Below are positions 52,652-61,638 of a DNA stretch of 64,000 bases, piece by piece. Source of the stretch: Firmicutes bacterium HGW-Firmicutes-4 (lineage in GTDB: Bacteria; Bacillota; Clostridia; Eubacteriales; Eubacteriaceae). Each line of letters starts with the position of its first letter. Position 1 is the first letter of the stretch. A model generated the notes under the pieces. It worked only from the letters and a program-made list of their open reading frames with translations, had not been told where the DNA came from and ran no database searches. The translations under genes and the position numbers were made by a program. The stretch covers positions 18,501-82,500 of the forward strand of contig PGZR01000001.1 in assembly GCA_002841405.1 (NCBI GenBank). Reading direction: 5' to 3'.

Positions 52652-54067
52652 ATGGAAACCACGCAAAGAAATATTGAATTCAATGTATTAAATAAAAATA
52701 AAATCGAAACCATTCACGAAAAAAGCATGGATCTGCTGGAAAACTTTGGCATGCGCGTCGTTGGCGCCCGAACCATCGAATTACTGAAAAAATATGGCTG
52801 TACCGTTGATGGCGACATGGTTAAATTCCCTAAAGCGGTTGTTGATAAAGCCCTGAACACCATTCCCAAAGAATTGACCTTATACACCCGGGATGGGAAA
52901 CCTAATATGGTCATCAACAGCAAAAACAATGTTTATTTCGGAACCCATTCCGATCAGCTGGAAATCCTTGATCACAAAACCAATATGGCTCGCCCGTATC
53001 TGAAGTCAGACATCAAAAACATGTGTAAACTGGGCAGCTATCTATCCAACATCAGCTTTATTCTGTCAGTGGGCATGTGTGCCGATGTGGATCCATTAGT
53101 TCAATCTCAGGTGACCTTTATTGAAACCCTGAAAAACTTCGACAAAACCATCAATTTTTCCACCAATGATATCGAATCCCTTCAGGAAATCATCGACATC
53201 GCAGCCGTCGTTGCGGGCGGACACAAAGAACTGGCTGAAAAACCCTTTATCTTTAATTACTGCGAGCCGATTCCGCCACTGACCCATCCCATTGAAAGTA
53301 CTGAAAAACTATTTATCAGTGCCACCAATAAAATCCCCGTGGTTTACATGCCTTACAGCATGATGGGCGGTACCTCTCCGATTACCATTGCTGGTGCTTT
53401 AACCCAGAATAATGCCGAAATTTTAGCTGGCGTGGTCATTACCCAGGCCGTCAATGAAGGCGCCCCGTTGATTTACGGTTCCATGCCAACCGTGTTTGAC
53501 ATGCAAACCACCATCGGTTCTTATGGTGCCCCTGAATTCCACAAGTCGGTGGCAGCTGCTTCGGAACTGGCGGATTATTACAACCTGCCCTTCTACGGCA
53601 CAGCCGGCTGCAGCGATGCCAAAACCGTCGATCCCCAGTCGGTTGCTGAAGTTCAGATGGAACTTTTCTCTTCCATTTTAAGCAAGGCCAACATCGTTCA
53701 TGATATCGGCGTTCTCGATCATTGCAACTCCGTGGCACCTGCTATGGTGGTATTAGCCAATGAAATGATCAATCAGCTTTCGGCCTATTCCAGCGGCGTC
53801 GAAGTCAATGACGAAACCCTGGCCATGGATGTCATCAAAGGTGTCGGTCACGGCGGACACTATCTCAATGAAATGCACACCCTCAGCAATTTCCGAAGCG
53901 TCTGGTATCCGGAGTTCTTTAAACGCCGAATGGTCAACCCTGATCAGTCCGATATTCTGGAAATGGTCAATGCCAAAATTGATACGATTTTGGAAACTCA
54001 TGAGGTTCCGGCTCTGGAAGCTTCAATCCTGGCAGAGATTGAAAAAATCGAGAAAAATTATCAGTAA
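52652..54067 (+). CDS. MttB-family protein, non-pyrrolysine, copy 2
   Basis: 471 residues, homologous to the previous gene with conserved barrel motifs: MDLLENFGMRVVGARTIELL, GTHSDQLEILDHKTN, GGTSPITIAGALTQNNAEILAGVV, and YGTAGCSDAKTVDPQS. No internal stop, so it does not use pyrrolysine. The two copies differ enough to have distinct substrates, for example successive demethylations of one compound. Start after TAAGGAGACATT; 30 bp from copy 1. Confidence 0.91.
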   Translation: METTQRNIEFNVLNKNKIETIHEKSMDLLENFGMRVVGARTIELLKKYGCTVDGDMVKFPKAVVDKALNTIPKELTLYTRDGKPNMVINSKNNVYFGTHSDQLEILDHKTNMARPYLKSDIKNMCKLGSYLSNISFILSVGMCADVDPLVQSQVTFIETLKNFDKTINFSTNDIESLQEIIDIAAVVAGGHKELAEKPFIFNYCEPIPPLTHPIESTEKLFISATNKIPVVYMPYSMMGGTSPITIAGALTQNNAEILAGVVITQAVNEGAPLIYGSMPTVFDMQTTIGSYGAPEFHKSVAAASELADYYNLPFYGTAGCSDAKTVDPQSVAEVQMELFSSILSKANIVHDIGVLDHCNSVAPAMVVLANEMINQLSAYSSGVEVNDETLAMDVIKGVGHGGHYLNEMHTLSNFRSVWYPEFFKRRMVNPDQSDILEMVNAKIDTILETHEVPALEASILAEIEKIEKNYQ

Positions 54068-54100
54068 ACTGTTCTATTATCCCCTTTATCAATCAGACAG

Positions 54101-54136
54101 ACAACCCTTATTAAGGGTTGTCTCTATGATTTTTTT
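54101..54136 (+). terminator. Terminator after the MttB operon
   Basis: ACAACCCT-TATTA-AGGGTTGT followed by CTCTATGATTTTTTT; lies between mttB copy 2 and the activator, so the activator may have a separate promoter. Confidence 0.75.
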
Positions 54137-54189
54137 GGATTTCATGTTATCATACTGTTTATTCAGTAAACCCGAAACGGAGAATACAA

Positions 54190-55644
54190 GTGAAAGTAAA
54201 AGAAGAATTCATTTTGGAGGCTTTTGGCGAAAATTCTTTCCCCATTCAGGATGTTGAACGAATCGAAGATGTCTGTATTCATGTTGTCAATGCCAGCGGA
54301 AAAATAATCTGCTACTCCAAGGGCTGTGAAATCATCGAAAATATGAAGCATGAAGACGTCATTGGTAAGAACATGTCGGATATATATGATTATCTGGAAA
54401 ATGAATCCATGGAATCCCTGGTTTTGAAAACCGGAAAAAAAGTCCAGGATGTCCATGTCAAATATACCTCCCCCTCCGGAAAGGTTGCGGATGTCATCAG
54501 CAGTACTTACCCGGTTTTTTCGAAAAATGATCCCAAGAAAGTTGATGCTGCCATTTGTATCTATCGCGATATTTCCGACTATATTCACATGGCTAATACC
54601 ATCAATAAACTACAGAACGATTTAAAGTCGCAACAACTGAAAAACAATGGTACGCAATTTACCTTTAAGGATATTATTGGAACTAGCACCAATATGACTG
54701 AATGCGTTCGCCATGCCGAAATCGCCGCGCAAACCACCGCGCCGATCCTGATTGCCGGGCCGACGGGGACCGGAAAAGAGGTTTTTGCTCAAAGCATTCA
54801 CAATGCCAGTCCCCAGGCCAATAAACTTTTTGTGGCTATCAATTGTAGTGCAATTCCTGAAAACCTTCTGGAGAGTACCTTGTTTGGCACCGTTAAAGGT
54901 TCTTTTACCGGTGCGGTGGATTCAGTAGGGCTTTTGGAAACCGCTGAAGGCGGTACCATTTTTCTGGACGAAATAAATTCCATGCACATGGGGCTGCAAT
55001 CGAAGCTGCTGCGAGTTCTGGAAACTGGTAAATATCGGAAGGTCGGCGGACATAAAGAAATAACTGCCAATATCCGCTTGCTCAGCGCCTTAAACCAGGA
55101 TCCCTTAAAAGCGATTGAAGAAAAACGGCTGCGGTCAGATTTATACTATCGGCTGGCCGTCTTCTCGATACACTTGCCACCGCTAAAAGATCGAAAACAG
55201 GATATTCTGGATCTGGTACCGACCTTCCTTTCCACCGAGGGTTCGGCTATGGGAAAACAATTGTTTAAGGTTTCTGATGAAACCCAGGAAATTCTACTTA
55301 GCCATGACTGGCCAGGAAATATCCGGGAGTTAAAGCACGCCGTAACCCATGCCATTTATATTGCCCAGTATCAGGATACTATTCTGACACCAGATTTACT
55401 GCCGACCTATTTACGGAAAAACATTGCCGATAAAAAAATTTATGAAAAATATTTATCGGCCAGTATGGATGACAAAAATCTAAAAAATACCTTGAACAAA
55501 ATCGAGAAACAAATGATCATCGATGTATTGCAGGCCAATGATCATAATATCTCAAAAAGCTCCCGTGACCTGGGTATATCACGACAAAATCTGCAATATA
55601 AGATACGGCTTCATGGCATTAAAGATTCTGAAGAAGAGTTTTAA
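54190..55644 (+). CDS. Sigma-54-dependent enhancer-binding activator of the methyltransferase cluster
   Basis: 484 residues: PAS-type sensor (about 20-130), AAA+ domain with Walker A GPTGTGKE (about 190-197), sigma-54 loop GSFTGA (about 237-242), Walker B GGTIFLDEIN (about 254-263), and C-terminal Fis-type HTH (ISKSSRDLGISRQNLQYKI). Start is GTG 54190 after CGGAGAATACAA. Three sigma-54 promoters lie within 8 kb, all facing genes of this cluster; it is the likely activator. The inducer may be the methylated substrate, sensed by the PAS domain. Confidence 0.9.
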   Translation: MKVKEEFILEAFGENSFPIQDVERIEDVCIHVVNASGKIICYSKGCEIIENMKHEDVIGKNMSDIYDYLENESMESLVLKTGKKVQDVHVKYTSPSGKVADVISSTYPVFSKNDPKKVDAAICIYRDISDYIHMANTINKLQNDLKSQQLKNNGTQFTFKDIIGTSTNMTECVRHAEIAAQTTAPILIAGPTGTGKEVFAQSIHNASPQANKLFVAINCSAIPENLLESTLFGTVKGSFTGAVDSVGLLETAEGGTIFLDEINSMHMGLQSKLLRVLETGKYRKVGGHKEITANIRLLSALNQDPLKAIEEKRLRSDLYYRLAVFSIHLPPLKDRKQDILDLVPTFLSTEGSAMGKQLFKVSDETQEILLSHDWPGNIRELKHAVTHAIYIAQYQDTILTPDLLPTYLRKNIADKKIYEKYLSASMDDKNLKNTLNKIEKQMIIDVLQANDHNISKSSRDLGISRQNLQYKIRLHGIKDSEEEF

Positions 55645-55680
55645 AAAGGTTTCCGCCTAAATTTGGCGGAAACCTTTTTT
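55643..55680. terminator. Bidirectional terminator after the activator
   Basis: AAAAAGGTTTCCGCC-N7-GGCGGAAACCTTTTTT, a 15-bp perfect stem between convergent genes. Confidence 0.92.
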
Positions 55681-55728
55681 ACTGCTTGATAATCTTCGTT
55701 GCAACTTAATAATAGATTGATATAAAAC

Positions 55729-56652
55729 TCAGTTTTTTAGATTTTTTCTGATAAATTGGCAAACCTCTTCCAGGGCTGTGGATGCTTCTGGAAACATTGG
55801 CGCCAATAAAGGAAAACAGTGAAACATACCCTTCCAGACTTTCAGTTGCACATCAACCCCGGCTTCTTTTGCTTTTTTGCCAAAACGAGTTGAATCATCT
55901 CTTAATGTTTCGTTATTGCCTACCTGAATAATCATTGGTGGCAAACCGCTCAGATCTCCGAACAATGGTGATGCATATGGGTGTCGCGGATTGCCGCCGC
56001 CGACATAATAATCAAGATAGGTCTCGTTGGCGCCTTTGGGGGTGCAGGGATCAGCCTTTACCCTTGTTTTATGAGACTCTCCTGAAATCGTCATATCGGT
56101 ACATGGTGAAAATACCGCACAGACCCCCGGCAATGGTATGCCCTCATCCTTACATTTTAGCAATGTCGCCAATGCAATCCCGCCGCCAGCGGAATCCCCT
56201 GCAAAAGCAATATTTTCTGGTTGATACCCTTGTTTAAGAAGCCAGCCGTAAACTGCTGCTGAATCATCGACTGCTGCCGGGGCCGGATGTTCCGGGGCCA
56301 GCCGATAGTCAAAGGCCAGGGCTTTAATACCCAGATGTTTGACAAAATTCCCGACAATATTCCGATGTGATCGGGCATTACCCATGACAAAACCACCGCC
56401 ATGGAAATACAAAACCACCTTTTCTTGGGGTGCCCCTTCCAGCTCTACCCATTCTCCATAAAAACCGGGGTAATCACAGGGTTTAAAATCGATGCCCGGA
56501 ATTGGTTTGAAAAAACGCTCGGCGGTTTTATCACAGTCTTGTCGCAGCTTTGCGATTGAGGTGTCTTTATCAATCATTTCCGGGCGCAATTGCCCTTTAA
56601 AGAGATGACGATATTTCATCGTGTAGTGCATCATTTTTGCTTTTGTACTCAT
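55729..56652 (-). CDS. Alpha/beta hydrolase, hormone-sensitive-lipase-like esterase
   Basis: 307 residues. Oxyanion motif YFHGGGFVMGN (HGGG), nucleophile elbow GDSAGGG, later PPMIIQVGNNETLRDDS for the Asp region and MFHCFPLLAPMFPEA for the His. It would hydrolyse short-chain esters; cytoplasmic. It begins 6 bp after the DUF2087 stop and is probably co-transcribed from the TetR promoter. Confidence 0.88.
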   Translation of the reverse strand: MSTKAKMMHYTMKYRHLFKGQLRPEMIDKDTSIAKLRQDCDKTAERFFKPIPGIDFKPCDYPGFYGEWVELEGAPQEKVVLYFHGGGFVMGNARSHRNIVGNFVKHLGIKALAFDYRLAPEHPAPAAVDDSAAVYGWLLKQGYQPENIAFAGDSAGGGIALATLLKCKDEGIPLPGVCAVFSPCTDMTISGESHKTRVKADPCTPKGANETYLDYYVGGGNPRHPYASPLFGDLSGLPPMIIQVGNNETLRDDSTRFGKKAKEAGVDVQLKVWKGMFHCFPLLAPMFPEASTALEEVCQFIRKNLKN

Positions 56653-56658
56653 GTTAAA

Positions 56659-56940
56659 CTATTCCTTTTCTTTATTTCTCCAATACTTACTGCCATCCGA
56701 CAATCGACATAAAAACCCGTTATCAACTAATCCGCGTCTTAAAAAGATACAATCGCCGAAGGTGTGCCAGGAATTAATTAACTGATTGACCGACTTTTCT
56801 GAATACTCCTGATCATCGTCAAACTTTTCTGCCAGATATTCATATACCAGTATTTTTTTTGATTGCTTCGCAGGAAGCTGCCTGATTTTCCCTTCTTCAT
56901 TTAAAAACGGTTTTATTTTTGGGCTCATTTCATTCCTCAC
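56659..56940 (-). CDS. DUF2087 domain protein
   Basis: 93 residues with the DUF2087 pattern LPAKQSKKILVYEYLAEKFDDDQEYSEKSVNQLIN and LRRGLVDNGFLCRLSDGSKYWRN, a small winged-helix-like fold. Often fused to or next to regulators. It lies between tetR and the esterase in one operon. Role unknown. Confidence 0.8.
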   Translation of the reverse strand: MRNEMSPKIKPFLNEEGKIRQLPAKQSKKILVYEYLAEKFDDDQEYSEKSVNQLINSWHTFGDCIFLRRGLVDNGFLCRLSDGSKYWRNKEKE

Positions 56941-56947
56941 CTTCCTT

Positions 56948-57556
56948 TTAATTTTCAGTCAAAAACATCGATGCGATTACCCGATAATCCAGTGTTACAT
57001 CACGATTATTGTTGGTAGAATAATATATTGCCAGGCCATTGATGCTGGTCCAGAAAAAAATGGACAGCATTTTTGGATCACCCGCTACCACGGATCCTTC
57101 TTTTTGTCCCGCTGCCATTATCTGCTCAATAACCTGATAGGGGATATTCCTTTTTTCTCGGATAAGATCCTGAGCTTCCATCGGAATTGCTGTTGAATTG
57201 GTTGCCTGGGTAATCAAGCGACAGGTATCCAAAAAAGTCTGGCTGTTTTCAATGGTATCCACCAGTCGTTCTAAAGCAAAACGAATTTTTTCACCGGGAC
57301 CGGCTTCCATATCCCGTACCGAATAGGATGCTGCAATGGTTTTGTCTAGTGCCTCATTGATGAGGTCGACAAAAATTTCTTCTTTGGATGGATAATAATG
57401 ATATAACAATCCCTGGGCGATTCCGGCCTCGGCTGCGATATCCTGGATACGGGTAGCAAATAAGCCTTGTTTGACAAATTGTAATAGGGCAGCATTACGA
57501 ATCTTTTCTTTACGAGATTCCCTCATTCTTTCATTTTGTTCCTTTGATCGTGCCAT
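56948..57556 (-). CDS. TetR-family repressor
   Basis: 202 residues. N-terminal HTH: IRNAALLQFVKQGLFATRIQDIAAEAGIAQGLLYHYYPSKEEIF; variable ligand-binding C-terminus. Start is ATG 57556 after GGGAGGGATC; the upstream frame is not coding. Its own promoter is covered by a perfect 19-bp-arm palindrome, indicating autorepression of the tetR-DUF2087-esterase operon. Confidence 0.9.
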   Translation of the reverse strand: MARSKEQNERMRESRKEKIRNAALLQFVKQGLFATRIQDIAAEAGIAQGLLYHYYPSKEEIFVDLINEALDKTIAASYSVRDMEAGPGEKIRFALERLVDTIENSQTFLDTCRLITQATNSTAIPMEAQDLIREKRNIPYQVIEQIMAAGQKEGSVVAGDPKMLSIFFWTSINGLAIYYSTNNNRDVTLDYRVIASMFLTEN

Positions 57557-57563
57557 GATCCCT

Positions 57564-57619
57564 CCCGGATGATATATTGAATATAAATTCAATATATCAT
57601 CCGGGTTATCTTTTGTCAA
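57564..57619 (-). promoter_or_regulatory. tetR promoter with palindromic operator
   Basis: TTGACA (57619-57614), 17 bp, TATATT (57596-57591). The palindrome 57564-57605 has perfect 19-bp arms and a 4-nt centre and covers the -10 and transcription start. In the rest of the gap, to 57853, I see only AT-rich sequence. Confidence 0.85.
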
Positions 57620-57853
57620 GTCTCAAGTTCTATTTTTGTTTCTAAACCTAAAATAGCATCGCCGGGAGTTTTCTTAGGTAATGGGTCTTATTTCGAGTTT
57701 TTCTTAAGGAAACGTTTATTTAGCGTTTTATGTGGTATCATTAAAAGAGTGCATATCGAACTACCTTTATTCTCAAACACATTAAGAACATTTAATTGAA
57801 TCGTTTGTCTTGTAAAGAACTTGTTCTTGTCACGTGAAAGGAGTGCAAACTCT

Positions 57854-58930
57854 ATGAAAGAAAAAGCTTTACTCTACTGTGAAGGTCAATTTGGTGAATC
57901 CGATGGAAAGACTGCCAATGGTTTAATCCGACGTTCCCAAAAATACCATATCACATGTGTAATAGACAGCACCAAGTCAGGCATGGATGCCGGAAAAGTA
58001 TTGGAAGGGGTTGACAATGGTATCCCCATTTACCGTGATTTATCCGAAGCCATGGATCAATTAAGCGAGGTTCCCAAATATTTTATTTATGGTATCGCCC
58101 CAAAAGAAGCCATCCTATCTACCAAAGAACGACGAATTTTTCTCAAGGCGATGTCTTTGGGGATGGACATCGTTAATGGTCTCCATGAATTTATTTCTGA
58201 AGATTCTGAATTTAAACAACAAGCCAAGCGTTATCGGGTTAAGTTATATGATATCCGAAAGCCGCTTGCCAATCGCTACCTCCATCTTTTTACCGGGGAT
58301 ATTTTAAATGTCAAAACACCAAAGATTGCCATCCTCGGCACGGATTGTGCTGTTGGTAAACGCACCACCGCGATGATGCTGATTGCCGCCCTGAAAGAAC
58401 GGGGACTGCGGGCCAGCTTTATCGGTACTGGTCAGACCTCACTGATTCAGGGTGAAAAATACGGAATCGCTCTGGATGCCATTCCCTCAGAATTTATGAC
58501 TGGTGAATTGGAAAATGCCGTCGTGGAAGCAAACATTCACGAAAAACCGGATGTGATCATTCTGGAAGGGCAGGGTGCCCTCAGCCATCCGGCTTTTATC
58601 AGTTCCTGTGCCATCATCCGGGGTGGAAAGCCAGATGGCGTCATTGTTCAGCATCCGCCCAAGCGAGAAAACCGGGTCGATTTTGATTATCTGCAAATGC
58701 CCACCCTCGCCAGTGAAATTGAACTTATTGAACGCTTCTCAGAATCCAAGGTTATTGCGATTACGATTAATCATGATGATATGAATGAAAATGAAGTGGC
58801 CGATACCATTAAAGCTTATGAACAGGACTATCAACTGCCCACAACAGACACCCTGATTCATGGCTGTAACAAGCTGGTTAAGGCTGTTTTAGATGCTTTT
58901 CCTGAATTAAAAGAAAAAACCACCAACTAA
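57854..58930 (+). CDS. DUF1611 family protein (DgcN-like)
   Basis: About 358 residues: N-terminal Rossmann-like domain (ALLYCEGQFGESDGKTANGLIR) and C-terminal P-loop-type domain with ILGTDCAVGKRTTAMML and FIGTGQTSLIQG. This is the DUF1611 family, which includes the DgcN protein of D-glutamate utilisation. ATG 57854 after AAAGGAGTGCAAACTCT; the frame extends 11 codons further. No dgcA is adjacent. Substrate unknown. Confidence 0.82.
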   Translation: MKEKALLYCEGQFGESDGKTANGLIRRSQKYHITCVIDSTKSGMDAGKVLEGVDNGIPIYRDLSEAMDQLSEVPKYFIYGIAPKEAILSTKERRIFLKAMSLGMDIVNGLHEFISEDSEFKQQAKRYRVKLYDIRKPLANRYLHLFTGDILNVKTPKIAILGTDCAVGKRTTAMMLIAALKERGLRASFIGTGQTSLIQGEKYGIALDAIPSEFMTGELENAVVEANIHEKPDVIILEGQGALSHPAFISSCAIIRGGKPDGVIVQHPPKRENRVDFDYLQMPTLASEIELIERFSESKVIAITINHDDMNENEVADTIKAYEQDYQLPTTDTLIHGCNKLVKAVLDAFPELKEKTTN

Positions 58931-58969
58931 AAAAAAAACCATGCGATTTTATTTCTCGCATGGTTTTTT
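58931..58969. terminator. Bidirectional terminator
   Basis: AAAAAACCATGCG pairs with CGCATGGTTTTTT (11-nt loop) between two convergent genes. Confidence 0.92.
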
Positions 58970-58972
58970 AAT

Positions 58973-59710
58973 CTAACGGGTGGCGTGATAATAAGCGTAG
59001 GTCATCGGTTCATCTTTACTGAACCCGTCGCCGTCAACAACCTTGCCGATGAACATATAGTGGGTTCCCAAATCGATGGTCTGCTCCACTTCACACTCAA
59101 CAAAACACAGGGTTTCCAGTAAGCCGGGACAGCCGGTTTTACCGGTAATATAGCTAAGCGTTTTAAATTTTTCCACATCTCTGCCGCTCTGGTAGCCAAA
59201 ATGTTTAATCAGGTCATGATTGTCTTTGCCCAGAATGGAGACTCCAAAAACACCTGATTCACGGACATATTCTGAGGTCAAGGTTCCTTTTCCCAAGCAC
59301 ACGCTGGCTTTTAAAGGGGTGCTGGTGACCTGAATAAAGGTATTCGATACCATCCCATTCAGCTTTTCATCTTTGATCGATGAGATAATATATAAGCCAT
59401 AACTGACATTAAATAATAAAGTCTGCAAGGCTTCTCTTTTTTTATCAGTTAAACCATCCTCAACTTCTTCAACCAGAACAAATTTTTCTGGTCCCACTCC
59501 GCAAACCGGGCAAACATCGGGCGGGGTTTCACCTACGTGTATATAATTACAAACGGTACAACGCCATTTTTTTTCTTTAGCAGAATCAATGACTTCCGTT
59601 TCGTCGACTAAAACAAACTTATCCGGTCCCACTCCGCAAATCGGGCATTTTTCGGGTGGAGTCTCACCTTCATGTACATAATTGCATACTGTGCAGCGCC
59701 ATTTTTTCAT
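58973..59710 (-). CDS. Flavin reductase with two N-terminal rubredoxin-like domains
   Basis: About 245 residues. Two rubredoxin-like units, each CXXC-N-CPICGVG type: [29 protein letters not shown] and [25 protein letters not shown]. They are followed by a flavin-reductase-like FMN-binding domain from about residue 90 ([36 protein letters not shown]). Electrons probably pass from NAD(P)H or ferredoxin through the iron centres to FMN; an oxygen or radical defence role is typical of high-molecular-weight rubredoxins. Start ATG 59710 after AAAGTGGTGAACAAA. The order, rubredoxins first and duplicated, is unusual. Confidence 0.87.
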   Translation of the reverse strand: MKKWRCTVCNYVHEGETPPEKCPICGVGPDKFVLVDETEVIDSAKEKKWRCTVCNYIHVGETPPDVCPVCGVGPEKFVLVEEVEDGLTDKKREALQTLLFNVSYGLYIISSIKDEKLNGMVSNTFIQVTSTPLKASVCLGKGTLTSEYVRESGVFGVSILGKDNHDLIKHFGYQSGRDVEKFKTLSYITGKTGCPGLLETLCFVECEVEQTIDLGTHYMFIGKVVDGDGFSKDEPMTYAYYHATR

Positions 59711-59807
59711 TTTGTTCACCACTTTCTTAGAATTACCATCTACTTTGTAATTATTATAATTTATGAGATTCATATAAAAAATGCATTTTTTTGTAAAAAA
59801 AGGGGGT

Positions 59808-59856
59808 ATATCAGGTTATAATTATTTATCGTACAAATAATTATAACCTGATATAA
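59808..59856. promoter_or_regulatory. Perfect 21-bp inverted repeat between the rubredoxin and adenine deaminase genes
   Basis: 59808-59828 is the exact reverse complement of 59836-59856 with a 7-nt loop. It includes a TATAAT (59818-59823). Probable operator for one or both divergent genes. It does not resemble a purine riboswitch. Confidence 0.75.
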
Positions 59857-59883
59857 AATCACTAACCATAGATAGGATGAAAC

Positions 59884-61599
59884 ATGAGAAAATTTAAAGA
59901 AGATCTCAAAAAAAATATTGCAGTAGCCAACGGATTTGAAAAAGCCGAGCTGGTTTTTAAAAATGCCCGAATTGTTAATGTATTTTCTGAAGAAATCTGT
60001 TACGGTGATCTGGCTGTTAATAATGGCACCATTGTGGGGATCGGATCGTACGAGGGCGTCGAAGAAATAGATCTGGCTGGAAAATATCTTGTACCCGGAT
60101 TTATTGATGCCCATATGCACATTGAATCCACCATGGTTACGCCCTTTGAACTGGCCCGGGCGATTGTTCCCACCGGTACCACGACGATTATTGCTGATCC
60201 CCATGAAATCGTGAATGTATCCGGAACAACCGGCCTGGACTATCTTTTAAACGCCACCGAGCATATCCCCTTAAATGTATTTGTAATGCTGCCCTCTTCG
60301 GTTCCGTCCACCTCCTTTGAAACAAACGGTGCCGGGCCTTTTGGCGCCGCTGATATGCAGCCCTATCTCGATCATCCCCGGATACTGGGTCTCGGGGAAG
60401 TCATGTGTTTTCCCGCTGTTCTGAGCGCTGATCCGGTGATTCTTGACAAGCTGACCCTATGCCGACACAAGTTTGCTGATGGCCACGCCCCGGGGCTGGC
60501 GGGCAAACCACTCCAGGCTTATGCCTGCGCCGGGATCATCAGTGAACACGAATCGACCAGCTGGCTCGAAGCTCTTGAAAAGCTGCGGGCTGGTTTTTAC
60601 ATTCTGGTTCGGGAAGGCTCAGCCGCCAAAAACCTGCAAGCCATCATCAGCGGTTTATTAGAAAAGGCCTTCCCCATCGACCGATTCCTTTTCTGTACCG
60701 ACGATAAACATTTAGAAGACATCCATCAGGATGGACATATCCGCTGGAATATCAAACAGGCCATTGATCTGGGTTTGTGCCCAATCAAAGCGATCAAGAT
60801 GGCCACCATTAACACGGCCCAGGCTTATGGTCTTAAAAAAATAGGGGCTCTCGCGCCCGGTTACCAGGCTGACCTGGTGGTCGTTACTGATCTGGGCACC
60901 ATGGATGTGGAGCAAGTTTATCAGCATGGCCGCCTGGTGAACGACCATAGCTGGGAACATCAACCCCACCACGAGATTGATCCCCGCCTGCTTAATTCAG
61001 TCCATCTTCAGGCCCTCAGCCCTGAAAAACTACAATTACCGATTGGCGAAAAAAATCATGTCATCGAAATTGTCAAAGATCAGATCGAAACCCATCATCT
61101 GCTAGAATCTCTGCCTGGGAAAGATGGCTTTTTTAGCCCCGATGACAGCTTTGCTAAGCTGTGCGTCATCGAACGACATCATTATACCGGTAATGTCGGG
61201 GTAGCGGCCATCAAGGGCTTTGGGATCTGCAACGGCGCCATTGCCACCACCGTCGCCCATGACTCCCACAATATTATTGTGGTGGGTGATAATGATGAGG
61301 ATATCCTGCTGGCAGTTAATCATCTCGCGGAAATCGGTGGCGGCTATGTAGTGATTGGCAATCATCAAATAATCGGGGCCGTTCCCCTGTCCCTGGCTGG
61401 TCTGATCAGTCTTGAGCCCGGCGAGGGGGTTCAGAAAAAGGTGGCTTCACTGATTTCCAGTGCTCATGATTTAGGGGTAGCCCCCGGGGTCGACCCCTTT
61501 ATCACCCTTTCCTTTATGGCCCTGCCAGTGATCCCTTCCCTACGCCTGACCGATCTGGGGCTTTTTGATGTCGATACCTTTCAATTAATTAACGTCTGA
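59884..61599 (+). CDS. ade: Adenine deaminase
   Basis: 571 residues of the amidohydrolase type. Metal motif DAHMHIESTMVTP, IADPHEIVNVSG, GLGEVM, FCTDDKHLEDI, and a C-terminal domain with HDSHNIIVVG and the end segment PVIPSLRLTDLGLFDVDTF. It converts adenine to hypoxanthine and ammonia with Fe or Mn. Length matches the bacterial enzyme. Close to the start, AGGATGAAACATG gives the ribosome binding site. Confidence 0.94.
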   Translation: MRKFKEDLKKNIAVANGFEKAELVFKNARIVNVFSEEICYGDLAVNNGTIVGIGSYEGVEEIDLAGKYLVPGFIDAHMHIESTMVTPFELARAIVPTGTTTIIADPHEIVNVSGTTGLDYLLNATEHIPLNVFVMLPSSVPSTSFETNGAGPFGAADMQPYLDHPRILGLGEVMCFPAVLSADPVILDKLTLCRHKFADGHAPGLAGKPLQAYACAGIISEHESTSWLEALEKLRAGFYILVREGSAAKNLQAIISGLLEKAFPIDRFLFCTDDKHLEDIHQDGHIRWNIKQAIDLGLCPIKAIKMATINTAQAYGLKKIGALAPGYQADLVVVTDLGTMDVEQVYQHGRLVNDHSWEHQPHHEIDPRLLNSVHLQALSPEKLQLPIGEKNHVIEIVKDQIETHHLLESLPGKDGFFSPDDSFAKLCVIERHHYTGNVGVAAIKGFGICNGAIATTVAHDSHNIIVVGDNDEDILLAVNHLAEIGGGYVVIGNHQIIGAVPLSLAGLISLEPGEGVQKKVASLISSAHDLGVAPGVDPFITLSFMALPVIPSLRLTDLGLFDVDTFQLINV

Positions 61600-61605
61600 G
61601 CAATC

Positions 61606-61635
61606 AAAAAAGACAGCCCTAAGCTGTCTTTTTTT
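61606..61635. terminator. Bidirectional terminator after ade and metH
   Basis: AAAAAAGACAGC-N5-GCTGTCTTTTTTT between two convergent stops. Confidence 0.93.
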
Positions 61636-61638
61636 GCT

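Noticed and set aside
51191..54067. Pyrrolysine-containing MttB
   Set aside because: Both MttB genes are open without internal TAG, so they belong to the pyrrolysine-free group.
59774..59883. Purine riboswitch before adenine deaminase
   Set aside because: The conserved three-way junction sequences are absent; the region is a simple inverted repeat.
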